From Bauldia sp. (lineage in GTDB: Bacteria > Pseudomonadota > Alphaproteobacteria > Rhizobiales > Kaistiaceae), in NCBI GenBank assembly GCA_020849325.1, contig JADLGL010000009.1, positions 17,810-81,809 on the forward strand: a stretch of DNA of 64,000 nt, read 5' to 3'. Both the position numbers and the translations under genes were made by a program. Numbering within the stretch: the stretch's first letter is position 1; each line of letters begins with the position of its first letter. The notes beneath the pieces are model-generated. The model had not been told where the DNA came from. It worked only from the letters and a program-made list of their open reading frames with translations, and did no database searches. Positions 62,835 to 64,000 of the stretch are shown here, piece by piece.

Positions 62835-64000
62835 ATGCGGGCACACAAGCGATTCGCTGACCTGATCCGCGCCGCGAAACGGCGATCTGCTGCCCTTTTG
62901 CCTGCGGCGCTGCTCTGCGCGGCGGCGCTCCCGTCGCTCGCCCAGGAGCGCCTGACCGGGTCCGACCTCGCCGGCGTCGACTTTCCGGAAGCCTCGCGCG
63001 CCTGGGATGAAGACCCCGAAGGCGCCAAGGCTGCGACCCTCGAGCTGGCCGCCGGCTTTGCCGCCAGCCAATGCGGCGCCACCGAGTTCCACGTCTGGCA
63101 GTCGGTCAACGAAACGCCGGACGACATCCGCCAGAAAACCGACGAGGCATTCGTCGCCGCCGGCTGGGCGCTCGAAACCATCAGCCGCACCGACGACGGC
63201 GGGCGCATCCATCTCGCCAGCCGGGGCGGCGACAGGCTGGTGATGAGCTGGGAGCCGACGGCCGGAGCGGTCGGCCTGCTGCTCTGCAAGGTCGCCGGCA
63301 TCGACACCGGCGACGTCTTTGCCGGCGCCGATCCGGAGGAGCCGGAAGCGGCGGGCGACGCCATGGTCGGCGAGGACGATTTCGCCGCCGCGGACGCCGG
63401 ACCCGGGATTGCAGGGGATATCGGCACCCCGCGGCCGCGCCCGGACGAAGAGGATCTGGCCCCGCCGATCGAGATCACGCCGGAGGTCGCGGCGCTGGCC
63501 CAGGGCGTCGCCGCCGCCGCGGAGGCGGCCGGGCCGGACCCTGCGGATGGCGATACGGCCGAGCCGGAGATCCCCGCCCTCGATGCCGGAGCGGTGCCGC
63601 TCGCTGCTCCGGCCGTCGCGGAGGCCGCTCATCCACCGAAGGCCGAGGATCGGCTGCCGGGCGCCGAGGCGGCGGCCGCGGCGCCTCAGGCGATCGACCG
63701 CGAATTCACCGCCGCGCTCACTCCGGCCGACGCGGCGGTGGTCACCCCGCCGGCGCAGGCCATCGAGCCGGCGCTGGCGGCGATCCCCGACGAAGCGGCC
63801 CAGCCGCCGGGCGAGGCGAGCGAGATCGGCGACATCATCGCCCAGAGCGAAGCCGACACGCTCACCGACGCTGCCTCCGGCAGCGCCACCGTTGTCGCCA
63901 GCGGCGCCGCCTGGCGCGCAGCGCTGCTCGTCCTCGCGCTCGGCTTCGTCACCTCCTCGATCTGGCTGTTCCGCCGCCGCCGGCCGGCCGGCGAGTTCGC
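62835..64000 (+). CDS. Exported Ala/Pro/Glu-rich membrane-anchored protein, cut by the window edge
   Basis: This reading frame is open to the end and is missing from the ORF track because it has no stop inside the window. The start MRAHKRFADLIRAAKRRS is followed by a signal peptide (AALLPAALLCAAALPSLAQE). The mature N-terminal domain (GSDLAGVDFPEASRAWDEDPEGAKAATLELAAGFAASQCGATEFHVWQ) holds two cysteines far apart (SQCG and LLCKVAG), a possible disulphide. A long low-complexity acidic Ala/Pro stretch follows, then a transmembrane helix (WRAALLVLALGFVTSSIWLF) with RRRRP on its cytoplasmic side. No family is recognised. An AGGGGCGGAA ribosome-binding site precedes the ATG. Confidence 0.78.
   Translation, partial: MRAHKRFADLIRAAKRRSAALLPAALLCAAALPSLAQERLTGSDLAGVDFPEASRAWDEDPEGAKAATLELAAGFAASQCGATEFHVWQSVNETPDDIRQKTDEAFVAAGWALETISRTDDGGRIHLASRGGDRLVMSWEPTAGAVGLLLCKVAGIDTGDVFAGADPEEPEAAGDAMVGEDDFAAADAGPGIAGDIGTPRPRPDEEDLAPPIEITPEVAALAQGVAAAAEAAGPDPADGDTAEPEIPALDAGAVPLAAPAVAEAAHPPKAEDRLPGAEAAAAAPQAIDREFTAALTPADAAVVTPPAQAIEPALAAIPDEAAQPPGEASEIGDIIAQSEADTLTDAASGSATVVASGAAWRAALLVLALGFVTSSIWLFRRRRPAGEF

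Overview
The window is GC-rich, gene-dense chromosomal DNA from an alphaproteobacterium, most probably of the order Hyphomicrobiales (Rhizobiales). The support comes from gene content and order: irr divergent from fabA-fabB-fabI, short HisG with HisZ, a class I lysyl-tRNA synthetase, plant-type glutamate-cysteine ligase, a PdhS-like DivJ/PleC-family kinase, bfr/bfd, two DUF-family proteins typical of the group (DUF3422, DUF2076), and a tRNA-His that lacks an encoded G-1 and carries A73. I see no phage, transposase, CRISPR or plasmid genes. Most of the long ORFs in the supplied track are antisense shadows caused by GC3 bias. Two real genes at the window edges (rsmD on the left, a membrane-anchored protein on the right) run off the ends and are absent from the track.

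Layout. 0-6 kb: RNA modification (rsmD, rluB, tadA), then histidine biosynthesis and charging (hisS-hisZ-hisG) behind a small membrane protein. 6-8.6 kb: groES-groEL under a sigma-70-like promoter with a CIRCE operator; the 3' end of groEL is followed by three extra tandem copies of its stop-codon region before a strong terminator. 8.9-15 kb: an orphan Tad-type vWA protein, a sigma-54 activator with a secreted protein, a HAD phosphatase with ribF, and a lipoprotein. 15-25 kb: tag, malate synthase, DUF3422, an autoregulated TetR gene that looks leaderless, DUF4336, peroxiredoxin, gshA, rsmE and xseA. 25-28.5 kb: two paralogous exported beta-rich proteins in tandem and a small porin. 28.7-32.5 kb: a cobalamin-riboswitch-controlled ABC importer. 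32.6-43 kb: DUF2076, tRNA-His, the large sensor kinase, a ferric-iron binding protein and permease, AsmA, glucokinase. 43-51.9 kb: a divergent FGGY kinase, bfr, bfd, CoxG-like protein, two rRNA methylases with lspA, an amino-acid-type binding protein, TerB and lysK. 52.2-64 kb: SH3 protein, irr, fabA-fabB-fabI, a small envelope-protein cluster, lepA, rpoH, rluD and two membrane proteins.

Iron is the clearest common theme. irr encodes a cysteine-free Irr. Its own promoter, the bfr promoter and the promoter of the ferric-iron binding protein each carry a related inverted repeat resembling the Irr-binding iron control element (TTGGA-N4/5-TTCYAA type). These sites sit at different positions relative to the predicted -35/-10 boxes. 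Heat-shock control is the second theme: groESL with CIRCE, and rpoH with a leader that can fold in two ways.

The intergenic DNA holds at least five families of structured dispersed repeats, several present twice in this window. I did not find a multi-gene system of unknown type. The best candidates for new biology are the groEL-stop tandem array, the leaderless operator-start fusion at the TetR gene, the tRNA-His/HisRS pair, the divergent FGGY kinase, the overlapping divergent start codons at rluD, and the three-site Irr regulon. All coordinates are read by eye, and no similarity search was run.
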